A stretch of 64,000 nucleotides of DNA from Magnetospirillum sp. ME-1 (GTDB lineage Bacteria > Pseudomonadota > Alphaproteobacteria > Rhodospirillales > Magnetospirillaceae), in NCBI RefSeq assembly GCF_002105535.1, contig NZ_CP015848.1:3266926-3330925 (forward strand). The letters run 5' to 3'. Of this stretch, positions 35,309 to 47,418 are shown one piece after another. Below the pieces are notes generated by a model that saw only the letters and a program-made list of their open reading frames with translations, ran no database searches and was not told where the DNA came from. The first letter of the stretch is position 1. Each line of letters starts with the position of its first letter. The translations under genes were made by a program, and so were the position numbers.

Positions 35309-36591
35309 GCGGGGGGTTTCTCAAACGGCTGTTCGGCGGCGGGCGTAAAGGACCGCTCGACTACGAACAGGCCAAGCAACTGGCCGCCCATCCCGATTCC
35401 AAGGTCCGCGCCGAACTGGCCGGCCGCGACGACGTCAAGGCCGAGATCCTCTACTTCCTGGCCGAGGATACCGACGCCGAGGTGCGCCGCCAGGTGGCGG
35501 CCAATCCCCATGCCCCGGCCCAGGCCAACCTGCTGCTCGCCACCGATGCCGATGACGCGGTGCGCGGCGACCTGGCCGCCAAGATCGCGCGCGTCGCCCC
35601 CGGCCTGTCGGCGCACGAGCAGGACCGCCTGCGCCGCATGACCTTCGAATCCCTGGAGATGCTGGCCCGCGACCAGATCCCCAAGGTGCGCCAGATTCTG
35701 GCCGAGGCGCTGCAGGACGTGGCCGGCGCGCCGCCCGACGTGATCCGCCGTCTGGCCCGCGACGCCGAACTGGTGGTGGCCGGGCCGGTGCTGCAGTTCT
35801 CGCCGGTGCTGACCGACGACGACCTGCTGGAAATCATCGGCGCCGGCCCCATTCCCGGCGCCCTGGCCTGCATTTCGCGGCGCTCGGTGGTCAACGTCAA
35901 GGTGGCCGACGCCATCGCCGCCACCGACGACGTGGACGCCATCGCCGTGCTGCTGGGTAACCCGTCCGCCCAGATCCGCGAAGAGACCCTGGACCGCCTC
36001 GCCGACCGGGCCGCCGATATCGAGGCCTGGCACCGGCCCATGATCGAGCGGCCGCAATTGTCGGCCCGCACCGCCCAGAAGCTGGCCCGCTTCGTCGCCG
36101 CCAACCTGCTGCAGACCCTGGCGGCGCGCAAGGACCTGGACGCCGAGGCCATCGCCGCGGTGGCCGCCGTGGTGTCGCGCCGCATCGACGAGATCGAGGG
36201 TGATGCCGGCGCCAAGGGCGAGGCCCGGCGCGACGCCGACGAAGCCGCCGCCCTGCAGCGGGCCCGGGCGCTCCACGCCGCCGGCCAGCTGGACGAGACG
36301 GCGGTGGACACCGCCCTCGCGTCGGGCGACCACGCCTTCGTCACCGCCGCCCTGGCGGTGCTGTCGGAACTGCCGCCCAAGGCGGTGCGCAAGGTGGTCT
36401 ACACCAAGAGCGCCAAGGGCATGGTGGCGGTCACCTGGAAAGCCGGCCTGTCCGCCGGCTTCGGCACCCAGCTGCAAGCCAAGCTGCTGCGCCTTTCGGC
36501 CTCCAAGGTGCTGAACCCCATGCAGGGCGATCACCCGCTGTCGGTGGCCGAGATGGAGTGGCAGCTGGAATTCTTCGGGGCAGGGGACTGA
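35305..36591 (+). CDS. DUF2336 domain protein
   Basis: A 428-residue alanine-rich helical protein matching the DUF2336 group found in alphaproteobacteria. N-terminal HEAT-like helices (DSKVRAELAGRDDVKAEIL, AEVRRQVAANPHAPAQANLL) continue through the domain. The C-terminal part has KAVRKVVYTKSAKGMVAVTW and SVAEMEWQLEFFGAG. The function is unknown. Its GTG start at 35305 overlaps the diguanylate cyclase stop by four bases, so tight co-translation points to a role tied to cyclic di-GMP signalling. The exported gene at its 3' end converges. Confidence 0.82.
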   Translation: MSGGFLKRLFGGGRKGPLDYEQAKQLAAHPDSKVRAELAGRDDVKAEILYFLAEDTDAEVRRQVAANPHAPAQANLLLATDADDAVRGDLAAKIARVAPGLSAHEQDRLRRMTFESLEMLARDQIPKVRQILAEALQDVAGAPPDVIRRLARDAELVVAGPVLQFSPVLTDDDLLEIIGAGPIPGALACISRRSVVNVKVADAIAATDDVDAIAVLLGNPSAQIREETLDRLADRAADIEAWHRPMIERPQLSARTAQKLARFVAANLLQTLAARKDLDAEAIAAVAAVVSRRIDEIEGDAGAKGEARRDADEAAALQRARALHAAGQLDETAVDTALASGDHAFVTAALAVLSELPPKAVRKVVYTKSAKGMVAVTWKAGLSAGFGTQLQAKLLRLSASKVLNPMQGDHPLSVAEMEWQLEFFGAGD

Positions 36592-36610
36592 CTTAGGCTG
36601 CGTTCCGCCG

Positions 36611-37036
36611 TCAGCGGAACAGCATCTTGGAGATCAGCACGTCGATGGTCTGCTCGCAGCCCGGTTCCTTGCGCACCAGTTCCAGCATGGAGGCCTTGAT
36701 CATGGGGGCCGGATTGCCGGCCATGTATTCCTCGTAGGGGATGCCGTTCAGGAATTTCCGCATCTTGTCCGAGATGACCTTCTCGGAGAACTTGGCCTCT
36801 TCGGGCACCAGCAGCAGCAGGTCGATGGTCGACAGGTGGAAATTGCCGTAGCCGTCCCATAACTCCAGCGCGATGGTGGGAATGCGGGCGTAGCGCTGGC
36901 CCTTGGTGGGAATGGGCAAAGGCGCGCCCTTGCCCTCCTTCTTCTTCTCTTCCTTCTTCTTGTCGTCCTTCTTCTCCGCCGCCAGGGCGGTGGCGGGAAG
37001 GGCGAGCAGGGCGGCGAGAAGGGCGCGGCGCTTCAT
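36611..37036 (-). CDS. Small exported protein, FliL-like C-terminus
   Basis: A 141-residue protein with a Sec signal peptide (MKRRALLAALLALPATALAA), a lysine/glutamate-rich linker (KKDDKKKEEKKKEGKG) and a C-terminal domain of about 100 residues. The domain weakly resembles the periplasmic part of the flagellar protein FliL (strand IALELWDGYGNFH, later LISKMLFR), but identification is not firm and it lacks the usual membrane anchor. It is the last gene of the nadA-nadC-nadB-cNMP run, six bases after the cyclic-nucleotide-binding gene. Confidence 0.6.
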   Translation of the reverse strand: MKRRALLAALLALPATALAAEKKDDKKKEEKKKEGKGAPLPIPTKGQRYARIPTIALELWDGYGNFHLSTIDLLLLVPEEAKFSEKVISDKMRKFLNGIPYEEYMAGNPAPMIKASMLELVRKEPGCEQTIDVLISKMLFR

Positions 37037-37042
37037 GGCCGC

Positions 37043-37429
37043 CTAATCCGCGTCATGGGCCAGGATCACCGTGGCCTCGGCCAGTTCGGCGCCCATGGCC
37101 CGGATGTTGCCCAGCAGGGCGTTGACGATCACCTTGACGCCCTTGGGGGCCTTGTCCAGCTGTTCGGACAGGCGTTCCTTGCCGATGATGACGCAGGCGG
37201 TTTCCTCCTCGGCCACCGCCGAGGCCATGCGCGGATGGTCATCGATCAGCGCCATCTCGCCGAAGATGCCGCCCTGGGTGACCTCGCCGATCTCGACCCG
37301 CTTGCCCTTGACCGTCTTGAACACCGCGACGCGGCCCGATTCCACCACATAGGCGGTGGTGCCCGGCTCGCCCTCGGCGAAGACGGTGGCGCCCTTGGGG
37401 AAGATGACGCGGCGGGCGGAATTGTTCAT
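37043..37429 (-). CDS. Stand-alone cyclic-nucleotide-binding domain protein
   Basis: A 128-residue protein that is essentially one cNMP-binding beta-roll. PKGATVFAEGEPGTTAYVVE leads to the phosphate-binding cassette GGIFGEMALIDDHPRMASAVA, which has the conserved glycine-glutamate and arginine. The C-terminal helices lack a helix-turn-helix, so it is not a CRP-type regulator. Cyclic AMP or GMP binding is possible. It sits in the NAD operon, 18 bases after nadB and six before the exported-protein gene. Confidence 0.85.
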   Translation of the reverse strand: MNNSARRVIFPKGATVFAEGEPGTTAYVVESGRVAVFKTVKGKRVEIGEVTQGGIFGEMALIDDHPRMASAVAEEETACVIIGKERLSEQLDKAPKGVKVIVNALLGNIRAMGAELAEATVILAHDAD

Positions 37430-37447
37430 GGACGGGCCTCTCGGCGT

Positions 37448-39067
37448 TCAGTCGACGCGGCGGATGGAGAAATTCTTGGGCACCAGGATGGTGTTCTGGG
37501 GCGGCGCGATGCTGTCCAGGGTGGGGAAGTCGATGGTGAAGTGCAAGCCCCGGCTTTCGCGCCGGGCCAGGGCCGAGCGGATGATCAGGTCGGCCACCAT
37601 GGACAGGTTGCGCAGCTCCAGCAGGTCCGAGGTGACGCGGAAGCTGCCGTAATACTCGTCGATCTCGTCTTTCAGCAGCTTGACCCGGTGGCGCGCCCGC
37701 TCCAGCCGCTTGGTGGAGCGCACGATGCCCACATAGTCCCACATGAAGCGCCTGAGTTCGTCCCAGTTGTGGGCGACCACCACCTCTTCGTCGGAATCGG
37801 TGACCCAGGTCTCGTCCCACGGCGCGATGGCGGGAAGGTCGGAGATGGTGCCGATTCTGGCGGCGATGTCCTTGGCGGCGGCGGCGCCCAGCACCAGGCA
37901 TTCCAGCAGCGAGTTGGACGCCATGCGGTTGGCGCCGTGCAGGCCGGTGAAGGCCACCTCGCCCACGGCATACAGGTTGTCCACGTCGGTGCGGCCCGCC
38001 AGATCGGTCAGCACGCCGCCGCAGGTGTAGTGGGCGGCGGGCACCACGGGCAGCGGCTCTTTGGTCATGTCGATGCCGAACTTCAGCGCCTCGGCATGGA
38101 CGGTGGGGAAGTGGGACTTCACGAAATCGGCGGGCTTGTGGCTGATGTCGAGATAGACGCACTCGCAGCCCAGGCGCTTCATCACGTCGTCGATGGCGCG
38201 CGCCACGATGTCGCGGGGCGCCAGTTCGCCTCTGGGGTCGTACTCGTCCATGAAGCGGGTGCCGTCGGGACGCAGCAGCAATCCGCCCTCGCCCCGCACC
38301 GCCTCGGTCACCAGGAAGGACTTGGCCTTGGGGTGGTAGAGGCAGGTGGGGTGGAACTGGCTGAACTCCATGTTGGCGACGCGGCAGCCTGCGCGCCAGG
38401 CCATGGCGATGCCGTCGCCGGTGGAGCCGTCGGGATTGGAGGAATAGAGATAGACGCGGGACGCCCCCCCGGTGGCCAGCACCACGTTGCGGGCGGCGAA
38501 GCGGTGGACGCGGCCGTCGCGGCGATCCAGCGCGTAGGCGCCGATGCAGCGTCCCTGGCGTCCCTGGGGCAGCTTCTCGCGGATCAGGTCGACGGCGTTG
38601 TGGTGCTCGAACAAATCGGCGCCGCTGGCGCGGATGCGGGTCTCCAGCGCCATCTCCACCGCTTTGCCGGTGGCGTCGGCGGAATGGACGATGCGCCGGT
38701 GGGAATGCCCGCCCTCGCGGGTCAGGTGCAGGTCGCCGTCTTCATGGTCGAACAGGACGCCGCAATCGATCAGCCAGCGGATGGCCTCGGGCGCGCCCTC
38801 GACCACGGCGCGCACCGCCGGCTCGACGCAGATGCCCGCTCCGGCGTTCAGCGTGTCGGCAATGTGGGATTCCATGGAATCGGCGGCGTCCAGCACGGCG
38901 GCGATGCCGCCCTGGGCGTATTTGGTGCTGCCTTCCGACAGGTCGTTCTTGGCCAGCACCGCCACCCGGGCCGCAGGCTTGTGGGCCATGACGCCCAGCG
39001 CCACCGAAAGGCCCGCGGCGCCCGAGCCGATGACCAGAAGATCGTAAGGGTCGGCGGTACGCGTCAT
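37448..39067 (-). CDS. nadB: L-aspartate oxidase
   Basis: Oxidises L-aspartate to iminoaspartate, the first step of de novo NAD synthesis; a cytoplasmic flavoenzyme. The 539-residue protein has the FAD motif [15 protein letters not shown], the [13 protein letters not shown] loop and the succinate dehydrogenase-like [13 protein letters not shown] and [15 protein letters not shown]. The second gene boundary is tight: nadC ends one base upstream. ATG 39067 is the clear start. Order nadA-nadC-nadB is typical. Confidence 0.96.
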   Translation of the reverse strand: MTRTADPYDLLVIGSGAAGLSVALGVMAHKPAARVAVLAKNDLSEGSTKYAQGGIAAVLDAADSMESHIADTLNAGAGICVEPAVRAVVEGAPEAIRWLIDCGVLFDHEDGDLHLTREGGHSHRRIVHSADATGKAVEMALETRIRASGADLFEHHNAVDLIREKLPQGRQGRCIGAYALDRRDGRVHRFAARNVVLATGGASRVYLYSSNPDGSTGDGIAMAWRAGCRVANMEFSQFHPTCLYHPKAKSFLVTEAVRGEGGLLLRPDGTRFMDEYDPRGELAPRDIVARAIDDVMKRLGCECVYLDISHKPADFVKSHFPTVHAEALKFGIDMTKEPLPVVPAAHYTCGGVLTDLAGRTDVDNLYAVGEVAFTGLHGANRMASNSLLECLVLGAAAAKDIAARIGTISDLPAIAPWDETWVTDSDEEVVVAHNWDELRRFMWDYVGIVRSTKRLERARHRVKLLKDEIDEYYGSFRVTSDLLELRNLSMVADLIIRSALARRESRGLHFTIDFPTLDSIAPPQNTILVPKNFSIRRVD

Positions 39068-39068
39068 G

Positions 39069-39923
39069 TCAGCTCCAGTCCAACCCGATATCGACCGCAG
39101 GGGCCGATTGGGTGATGCGTCCCACCGAGACGAAATCCACGCCGGTCTCGGCGATGGCGCGGATGGTGTCCAGCGTCACGCCCCCCGACGCCTCGGTCCT
39201 GGCCCGGCCCGCCACGATGGCCACGGCCTGGCGCAGCACGTCGGGCCCCATGTTGTCCAAAAGCACGATGTCGGCCCCGGCGGCCACCGCCTCGGCCACC
39301 TGGTCCAGGGTGTCGCACTCGGCCTCGATATTGGGCCGCCCGTCGGCCTTGGCGCGGCGCACCGCCTCGCCGATGGAACCGCAGACGGCGATGTGGTTGT
39401 CCTTGATCAGGACGCCGTCATAAAGGCCCATGCGGTGATTCTTCGCCCCGCCGCACAGGGTGGCGTATTTGGACAGGCGCCTGAGGCCGGGAATGGTCTT
39501 GCGGGTGTCGAGCAGGGTGCAGCCGGTACCCGCGATCCGTTCCACGTACTGACGGGTCAGCGTGGCGATCCCCGACAGCAATTGCAGCAGGTTGAGCGCC
39601 GTGCGCTCGGCGGTGAGCAGGCCGCGGGCCGGGCCTTCCATCTCGGCCAGCACCGTGCCGGCCTCCACCTTGTCGCCGTCCTTGACCCTGGCCGTGAAGC
39701 GGGCGTCGGGAACGACGATGCGGAACACCTCCTCGGCCACGGCCAAGCCGGCGACCACCATGGTGTGGCGGGCCGCCATCACGCCGGTGAAGCGCAGATC
39801 GGCGGGGATCACCGAGGCCGAGGTGATGTCCTGGCCTTCACCGCCCTTGTCCGCTCCGGTATCCTCGGCCAGCGCCGCCAGGATCACGCGGCGCGCATCA
39901 TCCCAGTCGACCTCAGGCCGCAT
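39069..39923 (-). CDS. nadC: Nicotinate-nucleotide pyrophosphorylase (carboxylating)
   Basis: Converts quinolinate and PRPP to nicotinate mononucleotide. The 284-residue protein shows [20 protein letters not shown], the [16 protein letters not shown] motif for substrate binding, [20 protein letters not shown] and [21 protein letters not shown] 39923 overlaps the nadA 3' end by 11 bases; a longer start at 39950 is unconserved. Confidence 0.96.
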   Translation of the reverse strand: MRPEVDWDDARRVILAALAEDTGADKGGEGQDITSASVIPADLRFTGVMAARHTMVVAGLAVAEEVFRIVVPDARFTARVKDGDKVEAGTVLAEMEGPARGLLTAERTALNLLQLLSGIATLTRQYVERIAGTGCTLLDTRKTIPGLRRLSKYATLCGGAKNHRMGLYDGVLIKDNHIAVCGSIGEAVRRAKADGRPNIEAECDTLDQVAEAVAAGADIVLLDNMGPDVLRQAVAIVAGRARTEASGGVTLDTIRAIAETGVDFVSVGRITQSAPAVDIGLDWS

Positions 39924-40950
39924 TGGTCTTCTCGCCCGACCCAGTCCCACCCGACATGGGAACCGACTTGCTCATCTCCAGCATGCGCTCGAGCGGCTTC
40001 AGGGCGGCGACGCGCAGCTCCTCCGGCACGGTGATGGCGGGGGCGTCGTTCTTCAGGCAGAGATAGATCTTCTCCAGCGTGTTCCTGGCCATGAACGGGC
40101 AGTTGGAGCACGAACAGCCGCCATCGGCGCCGGGCGCCGGAATGAAGGTCTTTTCCGGCGCGGCCTTGCTCATCTGGTGGATGATGTGCTGCTCGGTGGC
40201 GATGATGAATTCCTTTTCCGGGCTGGAAAGCACGAAGTCGAGGATGTTGCGGGTCGAGCCCACATGGTCGGCGTGTTTCAGGATGGTTTCCGGGCATTCC
40301 GGATGCGCCGCCACCAGCGCCTTGGGGTGGCGGACCTTCAGCTTGACCAGCTCCTTCTCGGAGAACTGCTCGTGGATGATGCAGCTGCCCGGCCACAGGG
40401 TCATCTCGCGCCCGGTCTTCTTCTGCATGTAGGCGCCCAGGTGGCGGTCGGGGGCGAACAGGATCGGCCGGTCGGCGGGAAGCTGGCGGATGATGGCCTC
40501 GGCGTTGGACGAGGTGACGATCACGTCCGACGCCGCCTTCACCTCGGCGGAACAGTTGATGTAGGTGACCGCGATATGGTCGGGATGCTTGGCGCGGAAG
40601 GCGCGGAAGGGTTCGGCCCGGCAGGATTCCTCCAGTGAGCAGCCGGCCTCGGCGTCGGGGATCACCACCAGCTTGGACGGCGACAGGATCTTGGCCACCT
40701 CGCCCATGAAGCGCACGCCGCAGAAGACGATCATGTCGGCGTCGGTGGCCGCCGCCTTGCGCGACAGGTCGAGCGAGTCGCCGACGAAATCCGCCAGGTC
40801 CTGAATCTCGCCCTCCTGGTAGTAATGGGCCAGGATCACCGCGTTGCGCTCCTTGCGCAGGCGGTCGATCTCGGCGACCAGGTCGAGGGTGGGGTCGATG
40901 TCGGCTTCGGTCATGGCGCCGGCGGCGGGCAACACAATGGTATCGGTCAT
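39913..40950 (-). CDS. nadA: Quinolinate synthase
   Basis: Condenses iminoaspartate with dihydroxyacetone phosphate to quinolinate; needs a [4Fe-4S] cluster. The 345-residue protein carries three cysteine motifs likely to hold the cluster: VFCGVRFMGE, AAHPECPE and GCSCSNCPFM. It also shows HYYQEGEIQDLADFVGDSL and TEQHIIHQMSK. ATG 40950 is used; the frame runs further upstream without similarity. It is the first gene of the operon, so the promoter should lie in 40951-41130, divergent from a receiver-domain gene. Confidence 0.95.
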   Translation of the reverse strand: MTDTIVLPAAGAMTEADIDPTLDLVAEIDRLRKERNAVILAHYYQEGEIQDLADFVGDSLDLSRKAAATDADMIVFCGVRFMGEVAKILSPSKLVVIPDAEAGCSLEESCRAEPFRAFRAKHPDHIAVTYINCSAEVKAASDVIVTSSNAEAIIRQLPADRPILFAPDRHLGAYMQKKTGREMTLWPGSCIIHEQFSEKELVKLKVRHPKALVAAHPECPETILKHADHVGSTRNILDFVLSSPEKEFIIATEQHIIHQMSKAAPEKTFIPAPGADGGCSCSNCPFMARNTLEKIYLCLKNDAPAITVPEELRVAALKPLERMLEMSKSVPMSGGTGSGEKTNAA

Positions 40951-41152
40951 CGGACAGGCTTTCTCCCGGGGGGCGGGTTGGTTTGGGGAAGTAAAGGACG
41001 AATCGCCCCGGCAAAGCAACCCTTCACCACCCCCGAGGGGCAGTTCTCGCCCCACCTGCCTTGTGTATAGGTGGCTATGACCACCGTGCGCTTCACTCGG
41101 GACGGCTTCGCGCGCATCATGGACGTGGGATGATGGATTGGAATTCACCGTG

Positions 41153-41575
41153 ATGATATCGGAAGGACGGAATTCGCAGGCACGCGACCTTGCCGGCCTG
41201 CCGGCCCTGGTCGTGGTCATCGAGGACGAGGCCATCGTCCTTGCCGGCTACCAGATGCTGTTCGAAAGCTGGGGCTATCGCGTCATTGCCGCCCAGTCGG
41301 CGGATGAAGCCGTCGCCCTGATCGAGGAAGAAGGCGGCGAGGCCCCGGACTTCATCCTGTCCGATTTCCGTCTGCGCGACGGCCGGACCGGCACCGACGC
41401 CATCACCCTGCTGCGCAATAATTTCGGCGATGCCATCCCCGGCGCCGTGGTTACCGGCGACACCACCGTCACCGGCGAGGGCCTCAAGGAGGCGGAAGCC
41501 CAGGGCACGCCCATCCTCCACAAGCCGGTCAACGGCCGCCAGCTTCAGGACATCCTGTCCCGTTCGCTGGGCTGA
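41153..41575 (+). CDS. Single-domain response regulator
   Basis: A stand-alone receiver domain of about 140 residues. Acidic pocket residues are in VVIEDEAIVL, the phosphorylation aspartate in ILSDFRLRDG, and the conserved lysine in ILHKPVNG. No output domain is present, so it probably acts as a phosphorelay intermediate or by protein contact. The sensor is unknown. The start is uncertain: TTG 41138, GTG 41150 or ATG 41153. It is divergent from nadA and convergent with the P-type ATPase. Confidence 0.85.
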   Translation: MISEGRNSQARDLAGLPALVVVIEDEAIVLAGYQMLFESWGYRVIAAQSADEAVALIEEEGGEAPDFILSDFRLRDGRTGTDAITLLRNNFGDAIPGAVVTGDTTVTGEGLKEAEAQGTPILHKPVNGRQLQDILSRSLG

Positions 41576-41622
41576 ATCTTACACATTGTCTCGATGATCG
41601 TGTCCGATCCTCGAGACCGCCC

Positions 41623-44284
<2,662 letters not shown>

Positions 44285-44298
<14 letters not shown>

Positions 44299-44944
44299 CG
44301 GGGGGCGTCAACCCCAGATGCGAGGCGGCAACCACCGCACGGGTGCGGTTGTTGACGTTGAGGGCCTTGAGGATGGCGGTGACGTGCAGCTTGACCGTTC
44401 CTTCGGCCAGTTCCAGCACGCGGGCGATTTCCTTGTTGGACTTGCCCTGCCCCAGCAGGGCCAGAACTTCCCGCTGGCGCGGCGTGAGCGCCGCGATGGC
44501 GGTTTCGCCCGCCACCGGCGCGCCGTCGTCGCCGCCGGGGCCGCTCTGGTCCAGCAGGGCCGGCGGCAGGTAGACGCCGCCCGACAGCACCAGCTTGAGC
44601 GCCGAGAGCATGACGCGCGACGACGAGGTCTTGGGGATGAAGCCGGCGGCGCCCATGTTGACCGCCTGCAGCACATGGCGGCGGTCGTCCGAGGCCGACA
44701 GCACGATGACCGGCACTTCCGACGGCAGCAATTCCTTCAGCTTGGCCAGTCCCTCGGCCCAGGCCATGCCGGGCATGGTGAGATCCAGAAGGACGATGTC
44801 GATATCGCTTTCCGCCTGGACGGCGGCGATGGCCTGGGGAAAGTCGCTGGCCTCGATGATCGTGGGCGGTCCTTCGAACTGGTCGAGAACATGGCGGAGC
44901 CCGTCACGAAACAGTTCATGGTCATCGGCGATAAGAATCTTCAT
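44285..44944 (-). CDS. LuxR-type (NarL family) response regulator
   Basis: A 219-residue two-component regulator. The receiver domain (about 1-120) has DDHELFRDGL, the phosphoacceptor in IVLLDLTMPGM and the lysine in GFIPKTSS. A LuxR helix-turn-helix at about 150-212 reads LTPRQREVLALLGQGKSNKE. ATG 44944 is the natural start. No histidine kinase lies beside it. Its coding end overlaps the P-type ATPase by 14 bases, which suggests that it controls or is controlled with that transporter. Confidence 0.92.
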
Positions 44945-45119
44945 CTCGTCCCCACCATGCATCTCCCGGCGAATGTCATTGCCGCTGCCCATCCACGACA
45001 TGGTCGCAAACAAGTGGCGTCGCCGCTATGAAAAAATGTGCAAAGCCGTCCGGCGCTGCCATCGTGTAAAAAAGCGCCACCCTAGCCTTCGGCCGCATCT
45101 TCCAGTATGTTCCGCCGCC

Positions 45120-45473
45120 ATGAGCACGCCCCACACCATCTATCATGTATGCCATCGGACCGAGTGGCAATATGCCCAGACGACAGGGGTGTATGGCGGT
45201 TCGTCCCAGGACGCGGCCGACGGCTTCATTCATTTTTCCGGCCCCGACCAGGTTCGGGCCAGCGTCGCCAAGCATCGCGCCGGCCAGGACGGACTGGTGA
45301 TCGTCGCCGTCGACCCGCAAGTCTTGGGCGATTGCCTGAGATGGGAAGTTTCGCGGGGCGGCCGGCTGTTTCCCCATCTTTACGGCACCCTGCCGCTGTC
45401 GGCGGTGAAATGGGTGTCCGACCTGACGCTGGGCGCCGATGGCGTCCATCTGTTCCCTTCCATCGAGGACTGA
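45120..45473 (+). CDS. DUF952 family protein
   Basis: A 117-residue protein of the DUF952 family, unknown function. The typical start IYHVCHRTEWQYAQTTGVY leads to DGFIHFSGPDQVRASVAKH and FPHLYGTLPLSAVKWV. The family is sometimes compared with ADP-ribosyltransferase-like or RNA-modifying folds, without proof. ATG 45120 has no strong ribosome-binding site. Four bases separate it from pyrD, so it is cotranscribed; the order DUF952-pyrD is frequent in alphaproteobacteria. Confidence 0.88.
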   Translation: MSTPHTIYHVCHRTEWQYAQTTGVYGGSSQDAADGFIHFSGPDQVRASVAKHRAGQDGLVIVAVDPQVLGDCLRWEVSRGGRLFPHLYGTLPLSAVKWVSDLTLGADGVHLFPSIED

Positions 45474-45476
45474 GCC

Positions 45477-46544
45477 TTGGACTATTTCCGCCTCGCCGGA
45501 CCGCTGGTCCGCCTGCTCGACGCCGAGACCGCCCATGGTATGACCATTGGCCTGCTGAAGGCCGGGCTGGTGCCCAGGCAGCCGGTCTATAACCCCGACG
45601 CGCTGAAGGTCCGGCTGTGGGGCCGCGACTTTCCCAATCCGGTGGGCCTCGCCGCCGGCTTCGACAAGAACGCCGAGGTTCCCGACGCCATGCTGGACCA
45701 GGGCTTCGGCTTCGTGGAGATCGGCTCGGTGACGCCCCGGCCGCAACCCGGCAATCCCAAGCCGCGCATGTTCCGGCTGCCCGAGGACCGGGCGATCATC
45801 AACCGCATGGGCTTCAACAACCTGGGGCTGGACTTCGTGGCGGCCAAATTGGCGGCCCGGCCCAGGACCGGCATCGTCGGCGCCAATCTCGGCAAGAACA
45901 AGGATACCGAGGACGCGGCCTCCGATTACGAGAAGGGTGCCGCCCGCCTGGCGCCGCTGTCCGACTATCTGGTGATCAACGTCTCGTCGCCCAACACGCC
46001 GGGCCTGCGCGCCCTGCAGGGCAAGGACCAGCTTGCCGCCCTGGTGGGGCGCACCCGCGCCGCGCTGGCCAAGGCCATGCCCTCGGGCGCGCCGCCGCTA
46101 TTGTTGAAGATCGCCCCCGATCTGGCCTGGGAAGACCTGTCCGACATCGCCGCCGTGGCGCTGGACGGCGCCCTGGACGGGCTGATCGTCTCCAACACCA
46201 CCATCGCCCGGCCCGAGACCCTGCGGTCGGTCAATGCGCGCCAGACCGGCGGGCTGTCGGGCGCGCCCCTGTTCGAATCCTCCACCGCCATGCTGCGCCG
46301 GGTCTACGAGCTGACCCGGGGCAAGCTGCCCATCGTCGGTGTCGGCGGCATCGCCTCGGGCTCGGAGGCCTATGCCAAGATCCGGGCCGGCGCCTCCCTG
46401 GTGCAGCTCTATTCCGCCATGGTCTACGAAGGCCCCGCTTTGGTCACCCGCATCAAGCGCGAGATGGTCGAACTGCTGGCCCGCGACGGCTTCAAGTCCA
46501 TCGCCGAGGCGGTGGGCGCCGATCATCGGGGCCATGGATTGTGA
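45477..46544 (+). CDS. pyrD: Dihydroorotate dehydrogenase (quinone), class 2
   Basis: Oxidises dihydroorotate to orotate with transfer to quinone, in pyrimidine synthesis; membrane-associated. The 355-residue protein has the class 2 N-terminal helix, VGLAAGFDKNAEVPDAML, FNNLGLDF, NVSSPNTPGLRALQ with the catalytic serine, and the FMN phosphate-binding GVGGIASG. Translation starts at TTG 45477, three bases after the DUF952 stop region, the only start that gives the conserved N-terminus. Its TGA overlaps the GTG of the next gene. Confidence 0.95.
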   Translation: MDYFRLAGPLVRLLDAETAHGMTIGLLKAGLVPRQPVYNPDALKVRLWGRDFPNPVGLAAGFDKNAEVPDAMLDQGFGFVEIGSVTPRPQPGNPKPRMFRLPEDRAIINRMGFNNLGLDFVAAKLAARPRTGIVGANLGKNKDTEDAASDYEKGAARLAPLSDYLVINVSSPNTPGLRALQGKDQLAALVGRTRAALAKAMPSGAPPLLLKIAPDLAWEDLSDIAAVALDGALDGLIVSNTTIARPETLRSVNARQTGGLSGAPLFESSTAMLRRVYELTRGKLPIVGVGGIASGSEAYAKIRAGASLVQLYSAMVYEGPALVTRIKREMVELLARDGFKSIAEAVGADHRGHGL

Positions 46545-47407
46545 TCACTCAGGTTTCCGGCCTGTCGGCACTCGCCGATCGCTATGACGGCTTCGTGCTC
46601 GACCTGTGGGGGGTGATCCACGACGGCGTGGTCGCCTATCCCGGCGTGGCCGAGACCCTGGCGGCGCTGCGGGCGGCGGGCAAGCGCACCATCATGCTGT
46701 CCAATGCCCCCAGACGGGCCACCGCCCTGATCGAGCAGCTGACCCGGATGGGCATCGACCGCGGCCTCTACGACGAGGTGCTGTCCTCGGGCGAGGCGGT
46801 CTATCTGGAATTGCAGCGCCGGACCGATCCGGTGTTCGCCGCCCTGGGCGAGGCGCTCTATCACATGGGGCCGGAGCGGGACCGCAATGTCTTCGATACA
46901 TTGACTTACCGGTCGGTCGATATTGATCAGGCCGATTTTGTCCTGAATACCGGGCCGGTCGATCTCAGCGAGACGGTGGAGGACTACCAGTCCATCCTGG
47001 ACCGCGCCCTGGCGCGGCGCCTGCCCATGGTCTCGGCCAATCCCGACCACGTGGTCATCCGCCAGGGCAAGCGCATCACCTGCGCCGGAGCCATCGCCGA
47101 CCGCTACGCCGACATGGGTGGGCAGGTGGTGAGCCGGGGCAAGCCCGATCCGGCCATCTATACCGTGGCGCTGGCGGCGCTTGGCATTGCCGACAAGGCC
47201 CGCATCTGCGCCGTGGGCGACGCGCTGCACACCGATATCCGGGGGGCGCGGGCCGGGGGCATCGACGCGGTGCTGGTCACCGGCGGCATCCATGCCGACG
47301 AGCTGGGCATTGCGTGGGGCGAGACCGCCGACCCGGTCCGGCTGGCCGAGCTGGCCCGCCATCACGGCGAGACGCCCGTCGCCGCCATTTCCAAGTTCGT
47401 CTGGTAA
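46541..47407 (+). CDS. HAD phosphatase, class IIA (TIGR01459 type)
   Basis: A 288-residue HAD-superfamily class IIA hydrolase, like NagD and pyridoxal phosphatases. Motif I is VLDLWGVIHDG, with the second aspartate replaced by glycine-tryptophan-type spacing known in this group; MLSNAPRRA is motif II, and GKPDPAIY with VGDALHTDIRGA are motifs III and IV. The substrate is unknown. GTG 46541 overlaps the pyrD stop by four bases, so the two are coupled. The reductase gene follows 11 bases later. Confidence 0.87.
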   Translation: MITQVSGLSALADRYDGFVLDLWGVIHDGVVAYPGVAETLAALRAAGKRTIMLSNAPRRATALIEQLTRMGIDRGLYDEVLSSGEAVYLELQRRTDPVFAALGEALYHMGPERDRNVFDTLTYRSVDIDQADFVLNTGPVDLSETVEDYQSILDRALARRLPMVSANPDHVVIRQGKRITCAGAIADRYADMGGQVVSRGKPDPAIYTVALAALGIADKARICAVGDALHTDIRGARAGGIDAVLVTGGIHADELGIAWGETADPVRLAELARHHGETPVAAISKFVW

Positions 47408-47418
47408 GGAGCCCTTTC

